From positions 1 through 41,788 of the forward strand of contig JBBIMX010000012.1 in the NCBI GenBank assembly GCA_037444165.1: 41,788 nt of DNA, written 5' to 3'. Both the position numbers and the translations under genes were made by a program. Of this stretch, positions 16,176-24,039 are shown one piece after another (the stretch's first letter is position 1; each line of letters starts with the position of its first letter). This stretch comes from CALIBK01 sp037444165. Lineage in GTDB: Bacteria; Desulfobacterota; BSN033; UBA1163. The notes under the pieces are model-generated. The model was not told where the DNA came from and ran no database searches. It saw only the letters and a program-made list of their open reading frames with translations.

Positions 16176-16608
16176 AGTCCTTATCAAGCGATTAAAGAAA
16201 GAAGTCGTCTCCCTACCTGAATATATGACCCAGGGATCTTCAGGAATGGACCTCTTTGCTTCTCTCGATGAAGAGGTCACCCTTCAACCCGGGGAAAGAA
16301 AGATGATCCCTACAGGGATCTCCCTGGCCATCCCCGAAGGATTTGAGGGTCAAATTCGTCCTCGAAGTGGATTGGCCATTCAAAAGGGGATCACCATCCT
16401 TAATGCCCCTGGGACGATTGACTCCGATTATCGAGGAGAGATTAAGGTCCTTTTGATTAATTTAGGAAGCGAACCTTATACGGTTAAGAATAGAGATCGG
16501 GTTGCCCAACTGGTCATCTCTCCAGTCTCACGAGTGAACCTTGTCGAGGTTGAGGCGCTTCCATCGAGCGAGAGACAGGAGGGTGGATTTGGTCATACGG
16601 GGATTTGA
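16162..16608 (+). CDS. dut: dUTP diphosphatase
   Basis: 148 residues, normal for the trimeric enzyme that hydrolyses dUTP to dUMP. The five motifs are visible: SGMDLFAS, RPRSGLA, NAPGTIDSDYRGEI, RDRVAQLV and the C-terminal RQEGGFGHTG. In the last, His replaces the more common Ser. The start is TTG 16162, because no ATG or GTG gives the family N terminus; it lies within the end of the M16 peptidase gene. Confidence 0.95.
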   Translation: MKRVKVLIKRLKKEVVSLPEYMTQGSSGMDLFASLDEEVTLQPGERKMIPTGISLAIPEGFEGQIRPRSGLAIQKGITILNAPGTIDSDYRGEIKVLLINLGSEPYTVKNRDRVAQLVISPVSRVNLVEVEALPSSERQEGGFGHTGI

Positions 16609-16611
16609 TGG

Positions 16612-17502
16612 ATGAAGGACTCTTTTTTAGACCGATTTCTTCACTATCTCATCGTAGAGAGAGGGCTTTCTCAGAATACGATTGAGGCCTATGGTCATGA
16701 TGTGACCCGTTTTTTAAATTTTCTTAGAGAAAAGAAGATCGACCCTGTCGAGGAACTGTCCAGACTGGACCTACGAACCTTCCTCCATGATCTAAAAAAG
16801 AAAGGGCTCTCTACTCGAAGTATAGCAAGGAATCTTGTCTCAGTCAGAATGTTTTTTCGTTTTTTACAACAGGAAGGGGTAATTGAGCTAAATCCTGCAG
16901 AAGTCTTGGAGTTACCCAAGATGGCCAAGACCCTTCCAGAGGTTCTCTCATTGGAAGAGGTGGAAAGGCTCCTCGCCCAGCCCGACCCTAAAACTCCTCT
17001 GGGAGTAAGAGATCGGACGATGCTCGAGATGCTTTACGCTACAGGGATGCGGGTTTCAGAATTAATCCATCTCTCCACCCATCAAATCCAGCTGGAGGGA
17101 GGATACGTCCTCCTCCGGGGAAAAGGTTCAAAAGAGAGAATCGTCCCGTTGGGAGGGGAGGCGATTCACTGGCTAAAAAAGTATCTAACGGAGTTTCGTC
17201 CGCTTCTTCTCAAAGGAAGGGAGACTCCCTTTCTCTTTACGAATCGATCCGGAAGGTCAATGAGCCGGCAGCAGTTCTGGAAATCGATCAAGGCCTATGG
17301 TCGAAAGGGAGGGATCCAGAAGAGGATCACCCCCCATGTGCTTCGTCATTCCTTTGCCAGCCATCTCCTCGAAAGAGGAGCAGACCTCCGCTCTGTTCAG
17401 ATGATGCTTGGCCATGTGGACATCTCAACCACCCAAATCTATACCCATGTCACTGGAGAAAGGTTAAAGAAGGTTCATCAGAGGTATCACCCGAGAGGTT
17501 AA
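16612..17502 (+). CDS. xerD: Tyrosine recombinase XerC/XerD type
   Basis: 296 residues, full length for chromosome-dimer-resolving Xer recombinases. The N-terminal SAM-like core-binding domain includes FLHYLIVERGLSQNTIEAY. The catalytic set is Arg in TGMRVSEL, Lys in GKGSKERIVP, HxxR in HVLRHSFASH, His in LGHVDIS and the nucleophilic Tyr in TTQIYTH. The length and VERGLSxNTxxAY opening favour XerD over XerC. It starts three bases after dut in the housekeeping operon, with no sign of an integrated element. ATG 16612 is used. Confidence 0.88.
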   Translation: MKDSFLDRFLHYLIVERGLSQNTIEAYGHDVTRFLNFLREKKIDPVEELSRLDLRTFLHDLKKKGLSTRSIARNLVSVRMFFRFLQQEGVIELNPAEVLELPKMAKTLPEVLSLEEVERLLAQPDPKTPLGVRDRTMLEMLYATGMRVSELIHLSTHQIQLEGGYVLLRGKGSKERIVPLGGEAIHWLKKYLTEFRPLLLKGRETPFLFTNRSGRSMSRQQFWKSIKAYGRKGGIQKRITPHVLRHSFASHLLERGADLRSVQMMLGHVDISTTQIYTHVTGERLKKVHQRYHPRG

Positions 17503-17517
17503 TTCCAAATATTGGAA
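17503..17517. repeat. Short palindrome after xerD
   Basis: TTCCAA-ATA-TTGGAA is a perfect six-base inverted repeat with a three-base centre, directly after the xerD stop. It has no T-run, so it is not an intrinsic terminator. It could be an operator for the next gene or chance. Confidence 0.3.
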
Positions 17518-17582
17518 AATGGGGTTTGAAATAATTAAAGGTTTCTATTCTTCCTTTATTCTCTGAACCATTCTTAATTGTT

Positions 17583-20213
17583 ATGGATGTGATTACCACC
17601 CATATCAACGCCGATTTCGACGCCCTTGCCTCAATGATTGCTGCAAAAAAGCTTTACCCTCAAGCCGTTTTGGTCTTTCCAGGATCCCAGGAAAGAAGTC
17701 TCAGAGAGTTCTTTATCCATTCGACCCTCTACGCCTTAGAGGTGGAGAAGGTCAAACATATCAATCTCCAGGAGGTCAAGAGACTTATTTTAGTGGATAC
17801 TCGACAAGTGAGTCGAATTGGACGGTTCTCTGAAATCGTCTCCAAACCCGAATTGGAAATCCACATTTACGACCATCACCCTCCTTCTTCTGAAGACCTC
17901 CATGGATCTCTGGAGGTGATTTCCGAGGTGGGAGCCACCGTGACCCTCCTTCTCGAAATCCTCCAGGGAAAAGGAATCGAAATTACTGCCGATGAAGCGA
18001 CCATCATGCTCCTCGGGATCTATGAAGACACTGGAAACCTCACCTTTCCTTCTGCCAAGGAAGAGGATTTTCGAGCGGCCGGATATCTGGTTCGGAAAGG
18101 GGCCAACCTGAATATCATCTCCAATGTCATCACCAAGGAACTCACCTCAGAGCAGGTCTTTCTCTTAAATGACCTGATCCAGTCAGCCAAACGATATCGG
18201 ATCCATGGGGTGGAGATCGTAGTGGCTCAGGCCTCCACAGAACGATACGTAGGGGACATCGCCATTCTGGTCCATAAATTGAAGGATATGGAGAATCTAA
18301 ATGTCCTCTTTGTTCTTGTTCAGATGGAGGGAAGGATTTACTTAATCGGTAGGAGCCGGATCGAAGAGGTCAATGTCTCTGAAGTAACCTCAGAATTCGG
18401 TGGAGGAGGTCATCCCACCGCTGCTTCAGCCACGATTAAAGGGATGACCCTCCATGAAGTTCATGACCGACTCCTGAAGATATTAAGGGAGACCATCCGA
18501 CCCAAAAAGTTGGCTCGAGAGGTGATGGCCTATCCCATAAAGACGATCGAACCTGAACGAACCTTAATGGAGGCCAAAGAGATTTTTATCCATTATCCCA
18601 TTGACATCCTTCCGGTCGTCGAGGGTGAAAGGGTGGTGGGTCTTATTTCCAAAGAGACGGTAGAGAGGGGACTCTATCACGGATTGAATGAGGTGCTGGT
18701 GAAGGATTACATGACGAGTGAGTTCTTCGCGGTGTCTCCCGAGACTCCTTTCTCTCGAGTCCGGGAGCTCCTCATCGGTCAGAATCAGACCTTACTGCCT
18801 GTGGTCGAAAAAGATCGTCTGGTTGGGATCATCACGATCCAGGAGGTGATGCAGGTTATCCAACAGGAGATGACGAAATCGGATCAGGAAGGTCTTCCCC
18901 TGGTTCCTCGGAAAAAGATGATTTCAAAATTGATGAAAGAACGCTTCCCCGAAAGAATTCATCAACTCCTTATCCAGTTCGGGAAAGTAGGGGATGACCT
19001 GGGCTATCCGGTTTATGCGATCGGTGGGTTTGTGAGAGACCTTCTAATGAGGGTCGAGAATTTCGATATCGATATTGTGGTCGAAGGCGATGGCATTCGA
19101 TTGTCGGAAGAGTTCGAGAAGCGATTTCCCTGTCGGATCCGGACCCATCGAAAGTTTGGGACAGCCATCATCCTGTTTCCGGATGGATTGAAGGTCGATG
19201 TGGCCACCGCCCGTTTGGAGGTCTATGAATCTCCTGCGGCTTTGCCAAAAGTGGAGCGAACCTCCCTCAAGGCAGACCTCTACCGCAGAGACTTTACCAT
19301 TAATACCTTGGCCATCCGTCTTAACTCCGCGAATTTCGGTGAGCTGATCGATTTCTTCGGAGGGATCAAAGATATCAAAGACAAGGTCATTCGAGTCCTT
19401 CATAATCTTTCTTTTGTGGAGGATCCGACACGAATCTTTCGGGCCATTCGCTTTGAACAGCGATTCAAGTTTCAGATTGCAAAGCACACCCAGAATCTCA
19501 TGAGGAATGCGGTGGAAATGGGACTGATCGATCGACTCTCGGGAGGTCGAATCTTTTCTGAACTCGTGCTCATCCTCGAAGAAGACAATCCCATCCCGGC
19601 CTTAAAAAGAATGAAAGACTTCGGCCTTTTTCCTCTCCTCCATCCCCATCTCCAGTTCGACCAGGAGCGGATGAGGCTCTTTGAGCAGATCCATCAGGTC
19701 ATCAACTGGTTTGATCTTCTTTTCCTCGAAGAGAGATATGACCGATGGCTCATTTACTTCTACGGGCTGATCGATGGTCTCAGCGAGACGCATACGATCG
19801 AGCTCTGCGATCGGTTGATGATGAATGAAAGGCTTAAAAAGAAGGTGTTGGAGGGGAGAGAGCAAGCCCTTCAATCCTTACTGCAATTCTTTTCATGGAG
19901 CCAACAGGGAAGGGAACCCAAACGGTCAGAGATCTTTGCCCTCCTGGATCCTCTTTCTACAGAGGTGAAACTCTTTATGATGGGAAAAACGACTCAACCG
20001 ACGACCCGCCGATCCATCTCTCTCTATTTTACCCAACTCAAAGATACCAGACCCCTGCTCCGAGGTTCGGATCTTATTCAGTTGGGAATGAAACCTGGTC
20101 CGTTAATCAAGAAAAGCCTCGAAAAACTTCGAAAGGCACGACTCGATGAAGAGGTCAAGACTCGAGAGGATGAAATCAGATATCTGATAGAGACAGGGGG
20201 AGGGGGATCATGA
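17583..20213 (+). CDS. DHH-CBS-fused tRNA nucleotidyltransferase (A-adding type)
   Basis: 876 residues. The DHH/DHHA1 phosphoesterase-like region covers about 1-310 (THINADFDALAS, IYDHHPPS, GGGGHPTAAS). Two CBS domains cover about 315-430. A class II nucleotidyltransferase covers about 450-876 (IGGFVRDLLM, FDIDIVVEGDG, RRDFTINTLAIRL, DPTRIFRAIRFEQRF). In lineages with this fused form the enzyme typically adds the terminal A of tRNA CCA ends, with a separate CC-adding enzyme; the latter is not in this window. The DHH part keeps DHH and GGGGH, so it may be active, on an unknown substrate. ATG 17583 is used. It overlaps scpA by four bases. Confidence 0.85.
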   Translation: MDVITTHINADFDALASMIAAKKLYPQAVLVFPGSQERSLREFFIHSTLYALEVEKVKHINLQEVKRLILVDTRQVSRIGRFSEIVSKPELEIHIYDHHPPSSEDLHGSLEVISEVGATVTLLLEILQGKGIEITADEATIMLLGIYEDTGNLTFPSAKEEDFRAAGYLVRKGANLNIISNVITKELTSEQVFLLNDLIQSAKRYRIHGVEIVVAQASTERYVGDIAILVHKLKDMENLNVLFVLVQMEGRIYLIGRSRIEEVNVSEVTSEFGGGGHPTAASATIKGMTLHEVHDRLLKILRETIRPKKLAREVMAYPIKTIEPERTLMEAKEIFIHYPIDILPVVEGERVVGLISKETVERGLYHGLNEVLVKDYMTSEFFAVSPETPFSRVRELLIGQNQTLLPVVEKDRLVGIITIQEVMQVIQQEMTKSDQEGLPLVPRKKMISKLMKERFPERIHQLLIQFGKVGDDLGYPVYAIGGFVRDLLMRVENFDIDIVVEGDGIRLSEEFEKRFPCRIRTHRKFGTAIILFPDGLKVDVATARLEVYESPAALPKVERTSLKADLYRRDFTINTLAIRLNSANFGELIDFFGGIKDIKDKVIRVLHNLSFVEDPTRIFRAIRFEQRFKFQIAKHTQNLMRNAVEMGLIDRLSGGRIFSELVLILEEDNPIPALKRMKDFGLFPLLHPHLQFDQERMRLFEQIHQVINWFDLLFLEERYDRWLIYFYGLIDGLSETHTIELCDRLMMNERLKKKVLEGREQALQSLLQFFSWSQQGREPKRSEIFALLDPLSTEVKLFMMGKTTQPTTRRSISLYFTQLKDTRPLLRGSDLIQLGMKPGPLIKKSLEKLRKARLDEEVKTREDEIRYLIETGGGGS

Positions 20214-20929
20214 GGGGAGATTCTTCCTATACCGTTCGGCTTGAGGGCTTTGAAGGCCCTCTCGACCTTCTCCTTCATCTCATTCGAAAGAATGAAATCG
20301 ATATCTTCAATATTCCGATCGTCCTCATTACCGAACAGTATATGGAGTATCTTCGAATGATGAAGACCCTTAATCTGGATATTGCCGGAGACTACCTCTT
20401 AATGGCTTCGACCCTTCTCCATATCAAATCAAAGATGCTCCTTCCTCAAAGAGAGGAGGGAGAAGAGGAGGATCTGGAGGAAGACCCAAGGGCTGAACTG
20501 GTCCGAAGACTCCTGGAGTATCAGAAATATAAAATGGCTGCTGAAGAATTGATTGCTCGACCGATGCTCGATCGAGATGTCTTTGTCCGTCTGAATCCAC
20601 AGGACTCCGAGGAAGCGAAAGAGGAGAGGATTGAAGTCACCCTGTTCGACCTCTTGGAGGCTTTCCGGCAAATGTTGACCCGGGCCAGAGAGGAGCTTGC
20701 CCATGAGATTGTCCTGGATCGAATCACAGTGGAAGAGAAGATTCAAGAGATCCTGAGCCTTCTTAGAGAAGAGAAAAAGAGTATCGCCTTCCATCTCCTC
20801 TTCCCGGAAGGCGCTTCGCGGAGGGTGATTATCGTCACCTTTTTAGCCATCCTTGAATTGGTCAAGATGAGATGGATTAGAGTCTTTCAGATCGCCCCGT
20901 TTGAGACCATTCGAATTTCTCCTCTGTGA
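20210..20929 (+). CDS. scpA: Segregation and condensation protein A
   Basis: 239 residues, normal length. ScpA is the kleisin that bridges SMC heads. The N-terminal signature is FEGPLDLLLHLIRKNEIDIFNIPI, followed by YLLMASTLLHIKSKMLLP, an acidic middle and a C-terminal winged-helix segment (VTFLAILELVKMRWIRVFQ). The start overlaps the previous stop (ATGA). No scpB follows; the next gene is sppA after a 38-base gap. Confidence 0.93.
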   Translation: MRGDSSYTVRLEGFEGPLDLLLHLIRKNEIDIFNIPIVLITEQYMEYLRMMKTLNLDIAGDYLLMASTLLHIKSKMLLPQREEGEEEDLEEDPRAELVRRLLEYQKYKMAAEELIARPMLDRDVFVRLNPQDSEEAKEERIEVTLFDLLEAFRQMLTRAREELAHEIVLDRITVEEKIQEILSLLREEKKSIAFHLLFPEGASRRVIIVTFLAILELVKMRWIRVFQIAPFETIRISPL

Positions 20930-20967
20930 GGGGAATGAAATATTATACCCATGAGTAGGAGGAATCT

Positions 20968-21864
20968 ATGAAAAAGAGAAAAATAATTTTAGGTTTGGGA
21001 GCCATCGTTTCGCTCTTGGTATTCTTTTTTGTTCTCCTTTTTGTGATTGGGCGATTTATTGGAGGACCTGGATCGACTCGATTTGCCTTTGGAGATAAGA
21101 TTGCTGTGGTGGAAATACGAGGAGTTATTACCCAGTCATCAGGAGTGATCGAGGAACTTCAACAATACGGGGAGGATGAAGGAGTCAAGGCAATCGTCCT
21201 TAGAATCGATTCTCCAGGCGGGGGTGTCGGTCCTTCTCAGGAGATTTATCGGGAGGTGATGAAGATCAAGTCCAAAAAGAAAGTGGTCACTTCCATGGGT
21301 TCCGTAGCTGCCTCTGGCGGATACTACATTGCCTGTGCCTCGGATCTCATCCTTGCGAATCCAGGAACGATCACTGGCTCAATCGGTGTTCTGATGGAAT
21401 TTACCAATTTTGAGGAGCTCTTTAAAAAGATTGGGATCAAAGGGGTCGTCGTCAAGAGTGGAGAATACAAGGATATGGGTTCTCCTCTTAGAGAGATGTC
21501 CCCTGAGGAGAAGAGGATCCTCCAATCGGTGATTGATAATGTCCATCAGCAGTTTATACAAGCTATAGTGGAAGGAAGGAGATTGGATCGCGAAAGAGTC
21601 CTTCAGGTGGCCGATGGCCGCATCCTCACCGGGCAACAGGCCAAACAATTGGGATTGGTCGACCAGATAGGTAATCTTCAGGATGCGATCGATGCGGCTG
21701 CAAAACTGGTAGGGATTGAGGGAAAACCCATTGTCCTCTATCCAAAGAGAAAGATATCCCTTCTTCAGTTGTTGCTTGAGGGACTCAGTTCGGGGATCCT
21801 GGAGAGAGTCCGGGAGAAAGAATTTCAGTTGAACTTTCGACTTTCACTCCCCTCCTTCTCTTAG
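20968..21864 (+). CDS. sppA: Signal peptide peptidase SppA (S49)
   Basis: 298 residues, the short single-domain form. One N-terminal membrane segment covers residues about 6-28. The predicted nucleophile is Ser116 in GSVAASGGYYIA and the general base is Lys168 in SGEYKDMGSP, as in S49 enzymes. The oxyanion region is DSPGGG. The enzyme cleaves leftover signal peptides in the membrane. TAGGAGGA lies upstream of ATG 20968. The 3' end overlaps the convergent uracil-DNA glycosylase gene by 21 bases. Confidence 0.93.
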   Translation: MKKRKIILGLGAIVSLLVFFFVLLFVIGRFIGGPGSTRFAFGDKIAVVEIRGVITQSSGVIEELQQYGEDEGVKAIVLRIDSPGGGVGPSQEIYREVMKIKSKKKVVTSMGSVAASGGYYIACASDLILANPGTITGSIGVLMEFTNFEELFKKIGIKGVVVKSGEYKDMGSPLREMSPEEKRILQSVIDNVHQQFIQAIVEGRRLDRERVLQVADGRILTGQQAKQLGLVDQIGNLQDAIDAAAKLVGIEGKPIVLYPKRKISLLQLLLEGLSSGILERVREKEFQLNFRLSLPSFS

Positions 21865-22503
21865 GGTTTTGGCGATCTTTTGAATATCCTCCCAGACCTC
21901 TCTTTTTTTGTCTGGATTTCGAAGGAGAAAGGCGGGATGATAGGTGGGAAAGACCTTCATTCCTGAAAATTCAAAAGATTTCCCCCGAAGGGAAGTAATT
22001 TTAGTATCTGTTTGAAGGAGCGTTTGAGCCGAAACGGTTCCGAGGGCACAGATGACCCTGGGCTGGATGATCTGAATCTGTTTTAAAAGAAAAGGAAAAC
22101 AACTTTTGACCTCATCAGGCTCAGGGGTTCGATTTCCGGGAGGACGACATTTGACAATATTGGTAATATAGACTTCCTTTCTTTCAATCTGAACGGATTG
22201 AAGAATTCGAGTTAAAAGCTGACCTGCTTTTCCTACAAAAGGCCTTCCCTGAAGGTCTTCATCATATCCTGGGCCTTCTCCAATGAGCATCAATTTCGCA
22301 TCCTCATTGCCTTCCCCGAAAACGATCCTGCTCCTTGAGCGGTGAAGTTTACATCTCTGACAATCTCTTAAATCTCTCCAAACCTCCTCCAGAGCCTGAG
22401 TCTTTCTCTTTTTTAGTGAAGGGAGAAAAACGATCCCACTCTCCTTGAGGTACTCGAGATAGCCAATGAGGTCTGAAATAATCTCTTTTTTATCTTTCGT
22501 CAT
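21844..22503 (-). CDS. Family 4 (4Fe-4S) uracil-DNA glycosylase
   Basis: 219 residues. Motif 1 is IGEGPGYDEDLQGRPFVGKAGQLL in part, the GExPGxxED form of family 4. Motif 2 is HPAFLLRNP near the C terminus. Cluster-binding cysteines occur as CQRCKLHRSR and, after VKCRPPGNRTPEPDE, another Cys. The enzyme removes uracil from DNA in base excision repair. The start is ATG 22503; the MITE-like repeat begins about 50 bases upstream. Confidence 0.93.
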   Translation of the reverse strand: MTKDKKEIISDLIGYLEYLKESGIVFLPSLKKRKTQALEEVWRDLRDCQRCKLHRSRSRIVFGEGNEDAKLMLIGEGPGYDEDLQGRPFVGKAGQLLTRILQSVQIERKEVYITNIVKCRPPGNRTPEPDEVKSCFPFLLKQIQIIQPRVICALGTVSAQTLLQTDTKITSLRGKSFEFSGMKVFPTYHPAFLLRNPDKKREVWEDIQKIAKTLREGGE

Positions 22504-22551
22504 TTATTTTGAAATAGCCTTCCTTTCTATCTTTTGTCAAGTCATTCAAAA

Positions 22552-22673
22552 GAGACCTCTGAAAAAGTATTTAAAACGAGTTTTATAGTTACCCAATTAA
22601 CTTCTCAATGCCCGCATTCGAAGGGTTTGGAACCCTACCTCCCCAGTCTTTCTATGACTTTTTCAGAGCTCTC
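22552..22673. mobile_element. MITE-like element with 17-bp terminal inverted repeats and 5-bp target duplication
   Basis: The left end GAGACCTCTGAAAAAGT (22552-22568) and the right end ACTTTTTCAGAGCTCTC (22657-22673) are inverted repeats matching at 16 of 17 positions. CAAAA flanks both sides (22547-22551 and 22674-22678), as expected of a target-site duplication. The 122-bp element has no ORF and contains a small hairpin, GGGTT-TGG-AACCC, at 22623-22635. This is the form of a non-autonomous transposable element mobilised by an IS elsewhere; the parent is not in the window. A structured RNA is an alternative reading. Confidence 0.5.
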
Positions 22674-22694
22674 CAAAAACACTCCACCTCCATC

Positions 22695-22723
22695 TTGACT
22701 AAAAATATTATAAGTCCTATATT
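22695..22723 (+). promoter_or_regulatory. Promoter of the tRNA-Arg gene
   Basis: TTGACT (22695-22700) and TATATT (22718-22723) with 17-base spacing. The predicted start is near 22730, a few bases before the tRNA. It lies 21 bases beyond the right end of the MITE-like element. Confidence 0.7.
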
Positions 22724-22732
22724 TAAGCCATT

Positions 22733-22809
22733 GCCCCTGTAGCTCAGGTGGATAGAGCAACGGATTCCTAATCCGTGTGCCGCGTGTTCGAGTCACGCCA
22801 GGGGCGCCA
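22733..22809 (+). tRNA. tRNA-Arg (anticodon CCT), CCA encoded
   Basis: The acceptor stem GCCCCTG (22733-22739) pairs with CAGGGGC (22799-22805), followed by discriminator G and encoded CCA. The D arm is AGCTCAGGTGGATAGAGC. The anticodon arm has stem CGGAT/ATCCG with loop TTCCTAA, giving anticodon CCT, which reads AGG. The T arm contains TTCGAGT. The cloverleaf is complete with no intron. CCA being encoded fits a genome that still needs CCA repair enzymes. Confidence 0.96.
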
Positions 22810-22932
22810 ATAATTTCGATAGATGAGTCATTCCTTGATTACTATCTGAAGTTTTACCATCTTTCAGTTTATTCAATCATGTAAAGACTCGCCTCCTTTT
22901 ACGAAACAGATAATCTCTTAAGAAAATGAAAC

Positions 22933-24039
22933 ATGAATTACTATTTGACCTTCAAAAAAATATTGGATGATCTAAAGACGAAGGATCCTCTTTGCGCCAA
23001 AAATCAATGGGTAGGATGGACCTGTACCTATTTGCCCTTAGAGATTCTTGAGGCAGCCCATCTCACTCCCTTTCGAATCCTTCCTGAAGCGACCACAGAA
23101 AAAGCCGATTCCTATCTTGACCCCAATTTTTGCCCTTTCATTAAGGCCGCTCTGGAAAAGGCCCTTTCAGGAGGATACTCCTTTCTCTCGGGGATAATCT
23201 TTCTCAATACCTGTGATGGAATGCGAAGGCTTTTTGATGCCTGGCGTTTTTATTGTAAACCGACCTTCTCTTATCTTCTCGACCTCCCCCGAGTGATTGA
23301 TTCCCACTCGATCACCTTTTTCAAAGAGGGATTGGAAGATTTGATCAAACAACTCGAGGGCCATTTTAGAAGGAAGATCATAGAGGATGATCTTCGTATG
23401 GCTGTAGAAAGATCAAATAAAACAAGAGAACTTCTTATAAAACTCTTTTCTTTACAGGGGAGGGGGGATCCCCCTTTCACCCACGGAGAGATTCTCGATA
23501 TTTTGTCGGAAAGATGGAAAGTGGGCCGCCCCCTTTTCAATCAAGCCCTTGAACTTTTTATGAATTCGATAAAACTTGATCAAAAGATCTATCCTGTAGG
23601 CCCCAAAGTGATGATAACCGGGTCCCTTTTAGACGGAAGTGACTTAGTCCGAATGATTGAAGAATTGGGCGGTGAAGTCGTGGCCTCAGACCTTTGTACT
23701 GGACAAAGGATTCTCAATATTGTGAATTTAGATTCAGACCCTTTAGACTCATTAAGTCAAGCTTATCTTGGAAAGCCACCCTGCGGCAGAATGTATGATA
23801 CCCAACGGCGGATAGATTTTTTAAAACAGAAATTGCTGGAATGCAAAGCTCAAGGACTCATCTACTTTTCTCTCAAGTTCTGTGATCCGTACCTCTATGA
23901 AGCCCCAGCCATTGAGGGAGCCCTAAAAGAAATCGGCATCCCCATGCTCTTCATAGAAGGAGAATATTCGGGGAAACCCGGTGGGGGAATCCGTACCCGA
24001 GTTCAAGCCTTCCTTGAGGTCTTAAGAGAAAATGGCTAA
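22933..24039 (+). CDS. 2-hydroxyacyl-CoA dehydratase family subunit (HgdB/BcrC-like), first
   Basis: 368 residues of the 2-hydroxyglutaryl-CoA dehydratase D-component/benzoyl-CoA reductase fold. Characteristic elements are GWTCTYLPLEILEAAHLTP, FCPFIK, NTCDGMRRLFD, ITGSLLDGSDLVRMIEELGGEVVASDLCTGQR in part, FCDPYLYEAP and the C-terminal FIEGEYSGKPGG with IRTRVQAFLE. The cysteines in GWTC, NTCD and KFCDP are candidate [4Fe-4S] ligands. The family removes water from 2-hydroxyacyl-CoA, or reduces aryl-CoA, after ATP-driven one-electron activation. The substrate cannot be read here: no CoA transferase or ligase is adjacent. It overlaps the second subunit by eight bases. Confidence 0.85.
   Translation: MNYYLTFKKILDDLKTKDPLCAKNQWVGWTCTYLPLEILEAAHLTPFRILPEATTEKADSYLDPNFCPFIKAALEKALSGGYSFLSGIIFLNTCDGMRRLFDAWRFYCKPTFSYLLDLPRVIDSHSITFFKEGLEDLIKQLEGHFRRKIIEDDLRMAVERSNKTRELLIKLFSLQGRGDPPFTHGEILDILSERWKVGRPLFNQALELFMNSIKLDQKIYPVGPKVMITGSLLDGSDLVRMIEELGGEVVASDLCTGQRILNIVNLDSDPLDSLSQAYLGKPPCGRMYDTQRRIDFLKQKLLECKAQGLIYFSLKFCDPYLYEAPAIEGALKEIGIPMLFIEGEYSGKPGGGIRTRVQAFLEVLRENG

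Larger units (their letters stand above)
22504..22932. other. Intergenic region with a MITE-like element and tRNA-Arg
   Basis: The 429 bases between the uracil-DNA glycosylase and dehydratase genes hold, in order, the MITE-like element (22552-22673), the tRNA promoter (22695-22723) and the tRNA (22733-22809). The remaining 123 bases to 22932 show no clear promoter, terminator or ORF. Confidence 0.6.

Noticed and set aside
16612..17502. Integrase of a mobile element
   Set aside because: Length, motifs and position in the housekeeping operon fit a Xer recombinase; no attachment sites, phage genes or composition change are seen around it.
19044..19487. 147-codon minus-strand open frame
   Set aside because: It is opposite the nucleotidyltransferase catalytic core, which is strongly conserved on the plus strand.
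22733..22809. tRNA as an integration site of a genomic island
   Set aside because: No partial tRNA 3' copy or integrase is seen downstream; the following dehydratase genes look native in composition.
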